From Leisingera sp. S132 (lineage in GTDB: Bacteria > Pseudomonadota > Alphaproteobacteria > Rhodobacterales > Rhodobacteraceae), in the NCBI RefSeq assembly GCF_025144465.1, contig NZ_CP083553.1, positions 764,501-828,500 of the forward strand: 64,000 nt of DNA, written 5' to 3'. Within the stretch, counting starts at the first letter, position 1, and every line of letters starts with the position of its first letter. A program made the translations under genes and the position numbers. This document shows, piece by piece, positions 51,875 to 60,684 of this stretch. Under the pieces are notes generated by a model, which did not search any database, was not told where the DNA came from, and saw only the letters and a program-made list of their open reading frames with translations.

Positions 51875-52837
51875 TCACGCGAACATCGCCAGGGCAAAGA
51901 AGATCAGCGGGATCAAGCCGGTATCACGGTTGAGCCGGAACAACTGCAGCAGGCGGGTGCTGTTTTCCGCGTCAAAGGCGCGCAGCTGCCAGGTCATATG
52001 CCAGCCCATTGCCCAAGGGGCGGCCAAAGCCAGCACCAGCGCCAGAACCGAAGCGCCTTCCAGCATCGCGCCAATGACCGCCATCGCCATAAGGCAGACA
52101 AAGGCCACGATAAACCGGCGCAGCCACATCGGGGTTTCCGTGCCGAACAGCCGGGCAGTGGACTTCACCCCGATCAGCGCGTCGTCCTCGGTGTCCTGAT
52201 GGGCATAGATGGTGTCATAGAATAGCGTCCAGGCAATGCCGGCCAGATACAGCAGAACCGGCGGCCAGCCCATGGAACCAGAGTGCGCAACCCAGGCCAG
52301 CATGGCACCCCAGTTGAAGGCGAGGCCCAGAAACACCTGCGGCCACCAGGTGAACCGCTTGGCAAACGGGTAGACTGCAACTGGCAGCAGCGACAGGATG
52401 CCCATGGCAATGGCCGCCTGGTTGAAGGTGAGCAGGATCGCAAGGCCAGCCAAACACTGCAGCCCCATCCAGGCCAAAGCACCTTTGACTGTGACCTGCC
52501 CAGAGGGGATCGGGCGGGAGCGGGTGCGCTCCACCTGGCCGTCGAAGTTGCGGTCGGTGATGTCGTTCCAGGTGCAGCCGGCGCCGCGCATCAGCCAGGC
52601 GCCACCCGCGCAGCCTATTGCGATCCACAGGTCGCTCCAGCGCGGGCTTTGATCTGCAAGGATTGCCAGGGCCAGCCCCCACCAGCACGGGATCAGCAGC
52701 AGCCAGGTGCCGATCGGCCGGTCAGCGCGGCTGAGGCGCAGGTAGGGACGTGTCCACTCCGGGGCATATGTGTCGACCCAGTTTCCCTTGACCGCATCCG
52801 CAACCTGACCCTCTGGTGCTGGTGTCTCGCCTTGCAT
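51875..52837 (-). CDS. ubiA: 4-hydroxybenzoate octaprenyltransferase UbiA
   Basis: A 320-residue polytopic membrane enzyme that prenylates 4-hydroxybenzoate in ubiquinone synthesis. The first Asp-rich motif is NDITDRNFDGQVERTR and the second DTIYAHQDTEDD; about eight spans follow the N-terminal RADRPIGTWLLLIPCWW. ATG 52837 is chosen because a longer frame to 52900 would run past the divergent rsmE start. Divergent from rsmE with only 12 bp between the start codons. Confidence 0.94.
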   Translation of the reverse strand: MQGETPAPEGQVADAVKGNWVDTYAPEWTRPYLRLSRADRPIGTWLLLIPCWWGLALAILADQSPRWSDLWIAIGCAGGAWLMRGAGCTWNDITDRNFDGQVERTRSRPIPSGQVTVKGALAWMGLQCLAGLAILLTFNQAAIAMGILSLLPVAVYPFAKRFTWWPQVFLGLAFNWGAMLAWVAHSGSMGWPPVLLYLAGIAWTLFYDTIYAHQDTEDDALIGVKSTARLFGTETPMWLRRFIVAFVCLMAMAVIGAMLEGASVLALVLALAAPWAMGWHMTWQLRAFDAENSTRLLQLFRLNRDTGLIPLIFFALAMFA

Positions 52838-52849
52838 ATGTAGGACCCC

Positions 52850-53575
52850 ATGAGTGCAAAAATCAGACTGTATGTAGAGCACCCTTTGGGCGCAGGGCAA
52901 TCACTTCCCTTGGATCGTGATCAGGCGCATTACTTGTTCGGAGTGATGCGTCTGACGGCGGGCGCCCATGTGGCGCTGTTCAACGGCCGGGACGGCGAGT
53001 GGCTTGCCGAGGTTGCGGAGGCAGGCAAGCGCGGCGGCACGTTGGTTTGCCAGGAGCAGACCAAGCCCCTGCAGCTGCCGCCCGACCTGTGGCTGATGTT
53101 TGCACCGATCAAGAAGGCGCGCACAGATTTCATCGTTGAAAAGGCCGCTGAAATGGGGGCTGCCCGCATCCTGCCGGTGCAGACGGAGTTCACCAATTCC
53201 GAACGTATCCGCCAGGACCGGCTGCAGGCCCATGCAGTCGAGGCGGCGGAGCAATGCGGCGGCACCTGTGTGCCGGAAGTGGCGGACCTGCAGAAGCTCT
53301 CCCGCCTGCTGGACCAATGGCCCGCCGAGCGGCAGCTGATGTTCTGCGACGAGGCTGAAGTAGGCAATGCGCTGCAACTGGCCGCAGAGACGCAGAAGGG
53401 CGCCCCTTGGGCCATTCTGATCGGACCTGAAGGCGGGTTTTCCGAGGCAGAGCGCAAGCGGCTGCACGCGCTGCCGCAATCCCATGTGGTCAGCCTCGGC
53501 CCCCGCATCCTGCGCGCAGATACCGCAGCTGTTGCGGCGATGACCCTGTGGCAGCAGGCGCTCGGGGACTGGTAG
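52850..53575 (+). CDS. rsmE: 16S rRNA (uracil-1498-N3)-methyltransferase RsmE
   Basis: A 241-residue SPOUT-class methyltransferase. The N-terminal PUA-like part has DQAHYLFGVMRL, and the knotted SAM-binding part has IGPEGGFSEAE and SLGPRILRADTAAVAAM, both diagnostic. It starts 12 bp from the ubiA start on the other strand. Confidence 0.94.
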   Translation: MSAKIRLYVEHPLGAGQSLPLDRDQAHYLFGVMRLTAGAHVALFNGRDGEWLAEVAEAGKRGGTLVCQEQTKPLQLPPDLWLMFAPIKKARTDFIVEKAAEMGAARILPVQTEFTNSERIRQDRLQAHAVEAAEQCGGTCVPEVADLQKLSRLLDQWPAERQLMFCDEAEVGNALQLAAETQKGAPWAILIGPEGGFSEAERKRLHALPQSHVVSLGPRILRADTAAVAAMTLWQQALGDW

Positions 53576-53739
53576 AAGAGGCTGCGTGTGTCTCTGGTCA
53601 CAGACTGGAAACCATTTCTTGTTAACCTTACCGCCTAAGGCAGCGTCCTCCTGCCATTGCATCCGCAGCCCGGACACCACACGTAAGGAGGGCAAGGCAG
53701 GCCGACCCGCCTGCCGGACGTATTAATGAGGCGAAACAC

Positions 53740-54267
53740 ATGAGTTTCATCCGCCCCGAAGCCCGCGAAACCCTGTGGCAATGGCGCGAAGTCCTGGCCG
53801 CCGCGCTGATGTTCCTGCTGGGGCTGAAATGGGCGTATTCCGCGGCCGGCTTTACCGCGATCACTGGCTGGGCGCTGGTTGCCACCGGGCTGGTGGCCGC
53901 CGTCATCGGCATCCAGCGGATGCGGTTCCGGCGCGGCAGCGGCGGCCCTGGCGTGGTGCAGGTCGACGAGGGGCAGATCGCCTATTTCGGGCCGCTCAAC
54001 GGCGGTGCGGTTGCGGCTTCGGAACTGGAACGGCTGGCGCTGGATCACACTTCCAAGCCGCCGCACTGGCTGCTGGAGCAGCCCGGCCAGCCGCCGCTGG
54101 CAATCCCCGTCAACGCAGAGGGCTACGAGGCACTGTTTGATGTCTTTGCGGCCCTCCCGGGCCTCAAGACGGAGCGGATGCTGGCAGAGCTGCGCCGCCG
54201 CGGCCCTCACCAGGTCGTGATCTGGGAGCGCGCCGCAAGCCGCCCGGAACATCAGCGCCTGCATTGA
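53740..54267 (+). CDS. Two-span membrane protein of unknown function
   Basis: A 175-residue protein with two adjacent N-terminal membrane segments (VLAAALMFLLGLKWAYSA and ITGWALVATGLVAAVIGI), a basic turn, and a soluble domain (about residues 70-170) that contains VVQVDEGQIAYFGPLNGG. This is similar in plan to PH-like membrane proteins. It lies 65 bp upstream of gshA on the same strand and may be co-transcribed. I do not assign a function. Confidence 0.72.
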   Translation: MSFIRPEARETLWQWREVLAAALMFLLGLKWAYSAAGFTAITGWALVATGLVAAVIGIQRMRFRRGSGGPGVVQVDEGQIAYFGPLNGGAVAASELERLALDHTSKPPHWLLEQPGQPPLAIPVNAEGYEALFDVFAALPGLKTERMLAELRRRGPHQVVIWERAASRPEHQRLH

Positions 54268-54332
54268 CACTGGCGGCGATTCCGCCCACGACTGACCGTT
54301 CAAGACAGATCTAACAGGACGGAGTGCCAGGC

Positions 54333-55703
54333 ATGTCCATTCCCCAGTCCGGCGGCGGGCCAATCGAACGCCACGAGCAGCTTGCCCAGTACCTTGCCGA
54401 CGGCTGCAAGCCCAAGGAAGACTGGCGCATCGGCACCGAGCATGAGAAGTTCGGCTTCTGCAAAGACACGCTGAAACCGCTGCCCTATGCCGGTGAACGC
54501 TCCATCCTGGCAGTGCTGGAAGGGTTGCGCGACGGCCACGGTTGGGCGCCGCTGACCGAAGGGGATAACCTCATCGGCCTGACCAAGGATGGCGCCAACA
54601 TCAGCCTGGAGCCGGGCGGCCAGCTGGAGCTTTCCGGCGCGCCGCTGGAAACCATCCACGAGACCTGTGACGAGGTGAACGCCCACCTGCGTGACGTCAA
54701 GGACATCGCAGACAAGATCGGCGTCGGCTTTATCGGCCTGGGTGCTGCCCCGGTGTGGCGCCATGAAGACATGCCGCTGATGCCCAAAGGCCGCTACAAG
54801 CTGATGGACGGCTACATGCAGGAAGTCGGCACCATGGGCACCACCATGATGCGCCGCACCTGCACCGTGCAGGTGAACCTCGATTTCTCGTCTGAGGCCG
54901 ACATGGTGCAGAAACTGCGGGTGGCGCTGGCGCTGCAGCCGGTCGCAACCGCGCTGTTTGCGAATTCCCCGTTCCTGGACGGCCAGCCCAACGGCCACAA
55001 ATCCTGGCGCGCCCGCGTCTGGCGCTCGCTGGACGCAGACCGCACCGGCATGCTGCCGTTTGTGTTCGAGGAAGGCTTCGGTTTCGAGGCTTGGGTTCAG
55101 TACGCGCTCGATGTGCCGATGTATTTCGTCTACCGCAATGGCGAATACATCAATGCGCTGGGCATGTCCTTCCGCGACTTCCTGAAGGGTGAGCTGCCAG
55201 CGCTGCCGGGTGAAACCCCGACGCTCAGCGACTGGGCCGACCACCTGACCACCATCTTCCCCGAGGCCCGCATCAAGAAGTTCATCGAGATGCGCGGCGC
55301 CGACGGCGGCCCCTGGCGCCGCCTCTGCGCGCTGCCCGCCTTCTGGGTGGGTCTCACCTACGATCAAAGCGCGCTTGATGCCGCCTGGGATCTGGTCAAG
55401 GGCTGGGACGCGGAAACCCGCGACGCTCTGCGCGTTGCCGCTTCCGAGCAAGGGCTGCAGGCCAAGGTGAATGGCATCAGCATGCACGAACTGGCCCGCG
55501 AGGTCGTGGCAATCTCCGAAAGCGGCCTCAAGGCCCGTGCCCGCCCCGGTGCTGGCGGACTGGTGCCGGATGAAACGCACTTCCTGAACGCTCTGAAGGA
55601 CAGCCTGGAAACTGGCAAAGTGCCCGCGGATGAGCTGCTGGAGCGCTACAACGGCGCTTGGGAGGGTGATCTCAGCCGGATCTACGGCGAGTTCGCCTAC
55701 TGA
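54333..55703 (+). CDS. gshA: Glutamate-cysteine ligase, plant/alphaproteobacterial type
   Basis: A 456-residue enzyme for the first step of glutathione synthesis. RIGTEHEKFGF gives the ATP/glutamate site, MMRRTCTVQVNLDFSSEADM and RVWRSLDADRTGMLPFVFE are hallmarks of the GCS2 family shared with plants. GGAG at 54321-54324 lies 8 bases before ATG 54333, which is preferred to a GTG at 54324. Ends before a stem-loop shared with the convergent desaturase gene. Confidence 0.93.
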   Translation: MSIPQSGGGPIERHEQLAQYLADGCKPKEDWRIGTEHEKFGFCKDTLKPLPYAGERSILAVLEGLRDGHGWAPLTEGDNLIGLTKDGANISLEPGGQLELSGAPLETIHETCDEVNAHLRDVKDIADKIGVGFIGLGAAPVWRHEDMPLMPKGRYKLMDGYMQEVGTMGTTMMRRTCTVQVNLDFSSEADMVQKLRVALALQPVATALFANSPFLDGQPNGHKSWRARVWRSLDADRTGMLPFVFEEGFGFEAWVQYALDVPMYFVYRNGEYINALGMSFRDFLKGELPALPGETPTLSDWADHLTTIFPEARIKKFIEMRGADGGPWRRLCALPAFWVGLTYDQSALDAAWDLVKGWDAETRDALRVAASEQGLQAKVNGISMHELAREVVAISESGLKARARPGAGGLVPDETHFLNALKDSLETGKVPADELLERYNGAWEGDLSRIYGEFAY

Positions 55704-55714
55704 CACGGCATCAG

Positions 55715-55738
55715 GCCGCGCTTGAGTGCGGCCTGCCG
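55715..55738. terminator. Stem-loop between gshA and the desaturase gene
   Basis: An 8-bp perfect stem (CAGGCCGC/GCGGCCTG) with an 8-base loop lies 12 bp past the gshA stop. There is no T tract, so its action as a terminator is uncertain. Confidence 0.4.
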
Positions 55739-55751
55739 CGTTTGGGTTGGA

Positions 55752-56567
55752 TCAGTGCCTGTCCAGCCACGGCACAACAGGCATACGGCTGGCGGCATAG
55801 CCTGGCACCTGGGCATCCAGCCGCATTGCGAGCTCTGGCAGGCGGCTGACCGGCACTTTTGGAAACAGATGGTGCTCGCGGTGGTAGAACATCAGGTAAG
55901 CGGCCTTGGCCAGCACGCCGCGCTGGCTGCGTGCCGCCAAGCCGGAGCCGCCAGTGCCCTGATGGGTGATCCAAACCGCAAAAAACGCGGTCATGCATTG
56001 CGCCGCAGCCATCGCCGCCAAATGCAGCAGCAGGAAGCGCTGACCGCTCCAAAGGAACACTCCTGCGGCCAGTACCACGCAGAGACCGTCGCGCAGCATC
56101 CGCCGCCGCCACTTGGATCCGCCCTGTTTCCAGCAGGCGCGGATCAGATCCATTGGAAACCGGGGACCATAGCACAGCACCTGAATAGCGCTCATATGGC
56201 CGCAATGCCCTTCGATGTCGCCGGGTCCCATGGCGTGGCGGTGGTGCTGCATGTGGCTCCAGGCGACAGAGCAATTGCAGCCGCACATCAGCGCGCTGAG
56301 TATGTGAAGCACTGCAATATCTCCGCCCCGCTGGAGGCCGAGATTGCCGTGAATCGCCTCGTGGTTCAGCCGCAGCGCACAGAGGAAAAACATGAAGCTT
56401 CCTGCCGCTCCCAGCGGCCACAAGGGTGAGGCATAAAAAGCCCAGGACAACGCCAGCCAAGGGAGGGGCAGGGTTAGCTCTCTCCAGCGCTGACGATGGG
56501 TGACTGGCAATAAGTCCTGCCAGTTCACGTTGCGGGGCGGCGATTCACGGTTAAGAGATTTGTGCAT
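55752..56567 (-). CDS. Membrane fatty acid desaturase family protein
   Basis: A 271-residue membrane di-iron enzyme. Three histidine boxes are visible: LNHEAIHGN, SHMQHHRHAMG and YHREHHLFP, with spans between them. The family includes acyl desaturases and carotenoid or sphingolipid hydroxylases, so the substrate is open; at 271 residues it is shorter than acyl-CoA desaturases. ATG 56567 is chosen because GAGGAAAG precedes it. A near-copy of the operator found before the neighbouring regulator gene lies 154 bp upstream. Confidence 0.85.
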   Translation of the reverse strand: MHKSLNRESPPRNVNWQDLLPVTHRQRWRELTLPLPWLALSWAFYASPLWPLGAAGSFMFFLCALRLNHEAIHGNLGLQRGGDIAVLHILSALMCGCNCSVAWSHMQHHRHAMGPGDIEGHCGHMSAIQVLCYGPRFPMDLIRACWKQGGSKWRRRMLRDGLCVVLAAGVFLWSGQRFLLLHLAAMAAAQCMTAFFAVWITHQGTGGSGLAARSQRGVLAKAAYLMFYHREHHLFPKVPVSRLPELAMRLDAQVPGYAASRMPVVPWLDRH

Positions 56568-56720
56568 GTTTCTTTCCTCGGACCGGATCGGTGGAGTTGC
56601 CGGCATTTATGCCGTTGCAACCTGGTGAAGCAGGCAGAACACCGCGCCCCCGAGCGCTGGGAGTGCCCTGCGGCAGGAGGCCAAGGAGCAGACCAGATTT
56701 CCTGCCGATATTGTCAGTCT

Positions 56721-56738
56721 TTTCTGTTATGAGAGAAA
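56721..56738. promoter_or_regulatory. Operator-like inverted repeat upstream of the desaturase gene
   Basis: TTTCTGT-TATG-AGAGAAA, the same 7-4-7 layout as the perfect repeat before the regulator gene at 57336, with one arm mismatch. Confidence 0.65.
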
Positions 56739-56783
56739 TTACCTCGCAAATTTTTTTGAAGCAGGATTGCTGCCTGGCCGCTC

Positions 56784-57320
56784 TCACTCCACCTGTTTGC
56801 CGCCGGGCAGGAACCGGGCGACCTTGGCGCCTAGCTTCAGCACGGCCAGGTGCACCGAGCGGGGCAGGCGGGAGAAATCTGCATACCAGTCGTCGAACAT
56901 CCGCATCACCCGAAGGGTCTCGTCCATGCGGTACTTGACCGCCTTGGAAGTACCGTCACTCTCTGCTTCCTTCATCACGGCATCCAAGGCGCGCAGGGTC
57001 GGTGCGAACTCCCGTTCCCTTCGCGCGGCAATCACCGCATCAACCAGGTCGAACATATCGCGGATCGAGGTGAAGTGATCGCGCCGGTCACCCAGCTGCC
57101 GGCTCACCTTGACCAGCCCTTGCGCCTGCAGCTCCTTTAGCCCGTTGGAGACGTTCGAGCGCGCCAGCCCCAGCACCTCGCAAATCTCATCCGCGGTCAT
57201 CGGATCAGAGGCGATATGCAGCAGCGCGTGAATCTGCGCCACCGAACGGTTCACCCCCCAGCGGGTCCCCATCTCGCCCCAGTGAAGGATAAAGCTCTGC
57301 ATTGCGGGGGTCAGTTTCAT
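56784..57320 (-). CDS. GbsR/MarR-type transcriptional regulator
   Basis: A 178-residue winged-helix protein. MQSFILHWGEMGTRWGVNRSVAQIHALL is the GbsR-type opening, and MTADEICEVLGLARSNVSNGL with the wing LVKVSRQLGDRRDHFT is the DNA-binding part. GbsR proteins repress choline or other uptake genes in some bacteria. Here the only nearby candidate target is the desaturase gene downstream, whose promoter region has the same inverted repeat as this gene's own. ATG 57320 avoids including the operator in the coding region. Confidence 0.85.
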   Translation of the reverse strand: MKLTPAMQSFILHWGEMGTRWGVNRSVAQIHALLHIASDPMTADEICEVLGLARSNVSNGLKELQAQGLVKVSRQLGDRRDHFTSIRDMFDLVDAVIAARREREFAPTLRALDAVMKEAESDGTSKAVKYRMDETLRVMRMFDDWYADFSRLPRSVHLAVLKLGAKVARFLPGGKQVE

Positions 57321-57335
57321 CGAGGTATCCTGAAA

Positions 57336-57353
57336 TTTCTGTAATGACAGAAA
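57336..57353. promoter_or_regulatory. Operator-like inverted repeat upstream of the GbsR-type gene
   Basis: TTTCTGT-AATG-ACAGAAA is a perfect 7-4-7 inverted repeat, 16 bp before the start. Likely autoregulatory. Confidence 0.7.
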
Positions 57354-57385
57354 GTAAGAAAATATGTGCCATGTCAAGTAAAAGA

Positions 57386-57420
57386 AACCGGCGGCAGGTT
57401 GCCCAGCCGCCGGTTGTTTT
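57386..57420 (-). terminator. Intrinsic terminator after the YHS gene
   Basis: Perfect 10-bp stem AACCGGCGGC/GCCGCCGGTT with a 10-base loop; T-rich on both sides, so it may stop transcription in both directions. Confidence 0.85.
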
Positions 57421-57442
57421 CTGTGAGTAGCAGCTTCAGGCC

Positions 57443-57919
57443 TTATTGCGCCTGAAGTTCTTCCGGGGATTTCTCAGCAATATCGGTCCAGTTGACGCTG
57501 GCCTTCTCGATGAAACCCGGGATATCGCCTTCCCAGCGTGCCTGAATGTCCTGCGACAGGTTCAGGTACAGGGTGTTGTCGACGATCTTCCAGTGGTTCG
57601 GGTCACCGTCGAACTTGAAGCCCATCGCGGTGCCAAAGGCGCAGTAGCCGCCGTAGGCAGGAACATAGGCTTCGGGATTCTTTTCAAAGGCCGCTTTGTG
57701 TTCTTCCGAGGCAAAGCGGTAAGTTGCGTCATTGTAAATGGAAGTGATTTTGTAGCTGCCCTTGGTGGGGGCACCGTCCGTGAAATATGCGACCGGGTCA
57801 TAGCCCTGCATGGCCAGGCCGGTGGAGGATGCGTTGATCTCAACGCCCGCCGCCAGTGCCGAGGTTGCCATTGCAACCGACAGAGCCACACCGCTGATCA
57901 GTGCTTTTACTTTATTCAT
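57443..57919 (-). CDS. Exported YHS-domain protein
   Basis: A 158-residue protein with a signal peptide (MNKVKALISGVALSVAMATSAL and AAG at the cleavage region). The YHS-like domain includes AMQGYDPVAYFTDGAP, YRFASEEHKAAFEKNPEAYV and YGGYCAFGTAMG; its single Cys fits a metal-binding role suggested for these domains. The protein is probably periplasmic. Single-gene unit with a good terminator. Function otherwise unknown. Confidence 0.88.
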   Translation of the reverse strand: MNKVKALISGVALSVAMATSALAAGVEINASSTGLAMQGYDPVAYFTDGAPTKGSYKITSIYNDATYRFASEEHKAAFEKNPEAYVPAYGGYCAFGTAMGFKFDGDPNHWKIVDNTLYLNLSQDIQARWEGDIPGFIEKASVNWTDIAEKSPEELQAQ

Positions 57920-58159
57920 GGTCCCGTCCTTTCAAATCCCGGCCGCGGCGTTCCCAAATACTTGCCCGGCCGGCGTTTCACCATGTGTGCCGCGGTATGC
58001 TGCGGGTCACGGATCCGATGTGGAGAGCCGGGCGATCACATTCAAAACAACTCAATTTGACTGTGCGCAGGGTGGATGCTGCCTGTGCAGCTTTGCGCAG
58101 AACGGATGACAGGCAGCCCTTATGCAGGCAGACTGGGCAGAGGAAAACCGGAGGACAGG

Positions 58160-58510
58160 ATGACAGGCCCATTCCCCACGCGCCGCGCCTTGCTGGGCGG
58201 CCTTTTTGCCGCAGCAGCCTTTGCAGGGGCAGCCGCAGCCCAGAGCATCAGCGGCAGCTACCGCGCCGAGGGCCGCAACCCCGATGGCAGCATCTATACC
58301 GGCACAGTGCATATCCAGGAAAATGGCAGTGTGATAGAGATGAACTGGCAGGTCGGTGCCTAGGACTATGCCGGAACCGGCACCCGCAACGGCGATGTGG
58401 TCTGGGTCGAATGGGGTGATACCTACCCGGTGGTCTACGTGCGGATGCCCAGCGGTGAGCTGCACGGCACCTGGTCCAACGGCCGCGCGCTGGAACGGCT
58501 CATTCCATAA
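58160..58510 (+). pseudogene. Exported small protein gene interrupted by in-frame TAG
   Basis: The frame opens at ATG 58160 after GGAGGACAGG, encodes a Tat-like or Sec signal (TRRALLGGLFAAAAFAGAAAA), and then a beta-rich domain (SGSYRAEGRNPDGSIYTGTV). A TAG at 58361-58363 stops it after 67 residues, but the same frame goes on for 48 codons with matching character (DYAGTGTRNGDVVWVEWG, LHGTWSNGRALERLIP) to TAA at 58508. Proteins of this type in Rhodobacterales usually run through this point. One C to T change (CAG to TAG) would explain it. Either a recent pseudogene, or readthrough. Confidence 0.75.
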
Positions 58511-58772
58511 CCTGCAGTGCCAGCACGAAACGGATGACCTTCTCCTCAGGCATCTCGCAGGGTTTCAGCCAGGCACCGGACGTGAGCCGGTAAAGGTTGA
58601 GGCTGATGTAATCCGTGCCGCCCAGTTCCCGCGCCACCAGCTTCTGCGATTTGCCGTTTGCGAGGTTTTCGCGGCAAACAAGGTACCGGCGTCCAGCCGC
58701 GGTCCCGTTAAAGGCACCCAGCGGCAAGGCATCGAAAGCTGCAAGAAAGGCCTGCAGCTTTCCCGGCGTCAC
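58500..58772 (-). CDS. Small conserved-looking protein of unknown function
   Basis: A 90-residue protein with no signal or membrane span: KLQAFLAAFDALPLGAFNGT, a central KLVARELGGTDYISLNLYRL and a C-terminal PCEMPEEKVIRFVLAL. I do not know its family by name, though the gene is commonly seen beside plsY in related genomes. Its start overlaps the plsY stop (ATGA), so it closes the pyrB operon. Its last 11 bases are antisense to the end of the broken gene at 58160. Confidence 0.78.
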   Translation of the reverse strand: MTPGKLQAFLAAFDALPLGAFNGTAAGRRYLVCRENLANGKSQKLVARELGGTDYISLNLYRLTSGAWLKPCEMPEEKVIRFVLALQVME

Positions 58773-59374
58773 TTCTGGCCGATCCGCGGCTCAGTGCCTG
58801 CCCGCAGGCGGGCAATATTGGCTGAGTGGCGGATGAACACCACGGCCGCCAGTATCGCAGCCAGCAGGGCAACCGGCTGATAGCCTAGCAGCAACGCCCA
58901 GACTGCGCCGGACGCGGCGGAAACCAGTGCCCCCATCGAGGAAATCCGGCTGACCGCCGCTGCCGCCAGCCAGCTCAGGCAGCAGGCGATGCCCACCGGC
59001 CAGGCCAGCGCCAGCATCAGGCCCAGGAAGGTTGCAACGCCCTTGCCGCCCTTGAAGCCCAGCCAGACTGGAAAGCAATGGCCGAGGAAGGCCATGAGAC
59101 CGGCCGCTTGCGCTGCATCCTCGCCGGCCAGAAAGCGGGCCAGAAGCACCGCCGCCGCGCCCTTGCCGCCATCCAGAAGCAGTGTCAGCGCCGCGGCAGC
59201 TTTGCTGCCCGTGCGCAGCACGTTGGTGGTGCCAATATTGCCCGACCCGATTTCCCGCAGGTTGCCCAGGCCGAATACCTTGGTGACCACCAGCCCGAAC
59301 GGCACTGAGCCGAGGCTGTAGCCAATCGCTGCCCACAGCATCAGAACAGCGGCAGAGCTTTCGAATACAGGCAT
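58769..59374 (-). CDS. plsY: Acyl-phosphate:glycerol-3-phosphate acyltransferase PlsY
   Basis: A 201-residue membrane enzyme for the first acylation in phospholipid synthesis. The three family motifs are visible: IGYSLGSVPFG near the N-terminus, GSGNIGTTNVLR, and GGKGVATFLG in the later loop. ATG 59374 has GGAGG upstream and overlaps the stop of the dihydroorotase homologue. About five spans. Confidence 0.95.
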   Translation of the reverse strand: MPVFESSAAVLMLWAAIGYSLGSVPFGLVVTKVFGLGNLREIGSGNIGTTNVLRTGSKAAAALTLLLDGGKGAAAVLLARFLAGEDAAQAAGLMAFLGHCFPVWLGFKGGKGVATFLGLMLALAWPVGIACCLSWLAAAAVSRISSMGALVSAASGAVWALLLGYQPVALLAAILAAVVFIRHSANIARLRAGTEPRIGQK

Positions 59375-60684
59375 CAATCCCTCCGGTAGACGGGCTCGCC
59401 CGCCACATAGGTTGCTTCCACCCGGCCCTGCAGCCGCTGGCCGTCAAAAGGCGTGTTCTGAGACTTCGAGCGCAGCTTGAAGCGGTCCAGCACAAACGGC
59501 ACATCCGCATCGAACAGCACCAGATCCGCGGGCGCTCCCGCGGCCAGGCGGCCGCTCTCCAGCCCCAGCCGTCTGGCCGGGTTCAATGACATGGCGCGGA
59601 ACAGGGCGGGCAGGTCCAGAAGCTCGGCGTGGTACAGCCGCAGCGCAGCGGGCAGCAGGGTTTCCAGCGCCACTGCGCCGGCCGCGGCTTCCTCGAACGG
59701 CAAGCGCTTGCTTTCCTCATCCTGCGGCGTATGCATCGAGGAAATGATGTCAATGAGCCCGGTCCGCACCGCCTCAACCACCGCCAGCCGGTCGTCCTCG
59801 GAGCGCAGCGGCGGCTTTACCTTGAAGAAGCTGCGGTACCCTGCCACGTCCAGCTCGTTCAGTGTCAGATGATGGATCGAGGTTCCTGCCGTGATATCCA
59901 GCCCGTTGGCCTTGGCGCGCTCCAGCGCGGGCAAGGCGCGCGCTGTTGTAATCTGGTCTGCGTGATATTTCGCGCCGGTCATTTCCAGGAGCGCGATATC
60001 ACGGTCCAGCCCCATCCGCTCTGCCATCGGGGAGACCGCCGGCAGGCCGTAAAGGGCAGCAAACTTGCCGCTGGTGGCGGCGGCGCCCCTGCTCAGCACC
60101 GGCTCCTGAGGGTGCGCGATGACCAGCGCGCCGCAGGACCGCGCATAGGTCAGCGCCCGCTGGAACACCTTGGTGTTGCTGACCACATGGTCGCAATCGC
60201 AGAAAGCAACCGCGCCAGCATCCATCAGGAAGCCGATCTCGGTCATCTCCCGGCCCTCGCGGCCCTTGGTAAGTGCCGCCATCGGCAGCACGTTCACAGG
60301 TGTGTCGGCCTGAGCGCGGCGGGTGACGAATTCCAGCGTCTCCGGGCTGTCAATTGCGGGGGAGGTATCGGGCCGGGTGACAATGGTTGTCACGCCGCCT
60401 GCCGCTGCTGCCAGGCCTGCGGACTTATAGCTTTCCTTGTGCCGCTCGCCCGGCTCGCAGACCTTGACGCCAATGTCGACAATGCCCGGCGCCAGGCATT
60501 TGCCGCCGCAGTCCACCTTGGCCGTGTCTTCCGGAGCGATGCCATGCGCGTGCAGCATCTGCTCAGGCGCGGCTGTATCCTTTGCAACCGCAGCGATCCG
60601 TCCATTCCGCACCAGAACTGCCCCCGGCGTGTCGGTGCCAGCCTCTGGATCGATCAGGCGGGCGTTGATGAAGAGAGTGCTCAT
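59374..60684 (-). CDS. pyrX: Dihydroorotase-like protein, probably non-catalytic (PyrC'/PyrX type)
   Basis: A 436-residue amidohydrolase-fold homologue of class I dihydroorotase. The metal-binding HxH of the usual DxHxHLREPG motif is missing: the text reads DIGVKVCEPGERHKE. The late Asp-His (DHAPH) is also changed, to SMHTPQDEESK. In Pseudomonas and some other bacteria such an inactive PyrC' is a structural partner that keeps aspartate transcarbamoylase PyrB active; pyrB lies three genes upstream in the same operon. A true pyrC would be expected elsewhere in the genome. Many databases will still call this pyrC. Confidence 0.85.
   Translation of the reverse strand: MSTLFINARLIDPEAGTDTPGAVLVRNGRIAAVAKDTAAPEQMLHAHGIAPEDTAKVDCGGKCLAPGIVDIGVKVCEPGERHKESYKSAGLAAAAGGVTTIVTRPDTSPAIDSPETLEFVTRRAQADTPVNVLPMAALTKGREGREMTEIGFLMDAGAVAFCDCDHVVSNTKVFQRALTYARSCGALVIAHPQEPVLSRGAAATSGKFAALYGLPAVSPMAERMGLDRDIALLEMTGAKYHADQITTARALPALERAKANGLDITAGTSIHHLTLNELDVAGYRSFFKVKPPLRSEDDRLAVVEAVRTGLIDIISSMHTPQDEESKRLPFEEAAAGAVALETLLPAALRLYHAELLDLPALFRAMSLNPARRLGLESGRLAAGAPADLVLFDADVPFVLDRFKLRSKSQNTPFDGQRLQGRVEATYVAGEPVYRRD

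Noticed and set aside
54300-55706. 468-residue minus-strand frame exactly opposite gshA
   Set aside because: Shadow frame of gshA, low complexity, no motif.
56551-56938. Small open frames between the desaturase and regulator genes
   Set aside because: They overlap the operator and the regulator gene, lack ribosome sites and have no coding character.
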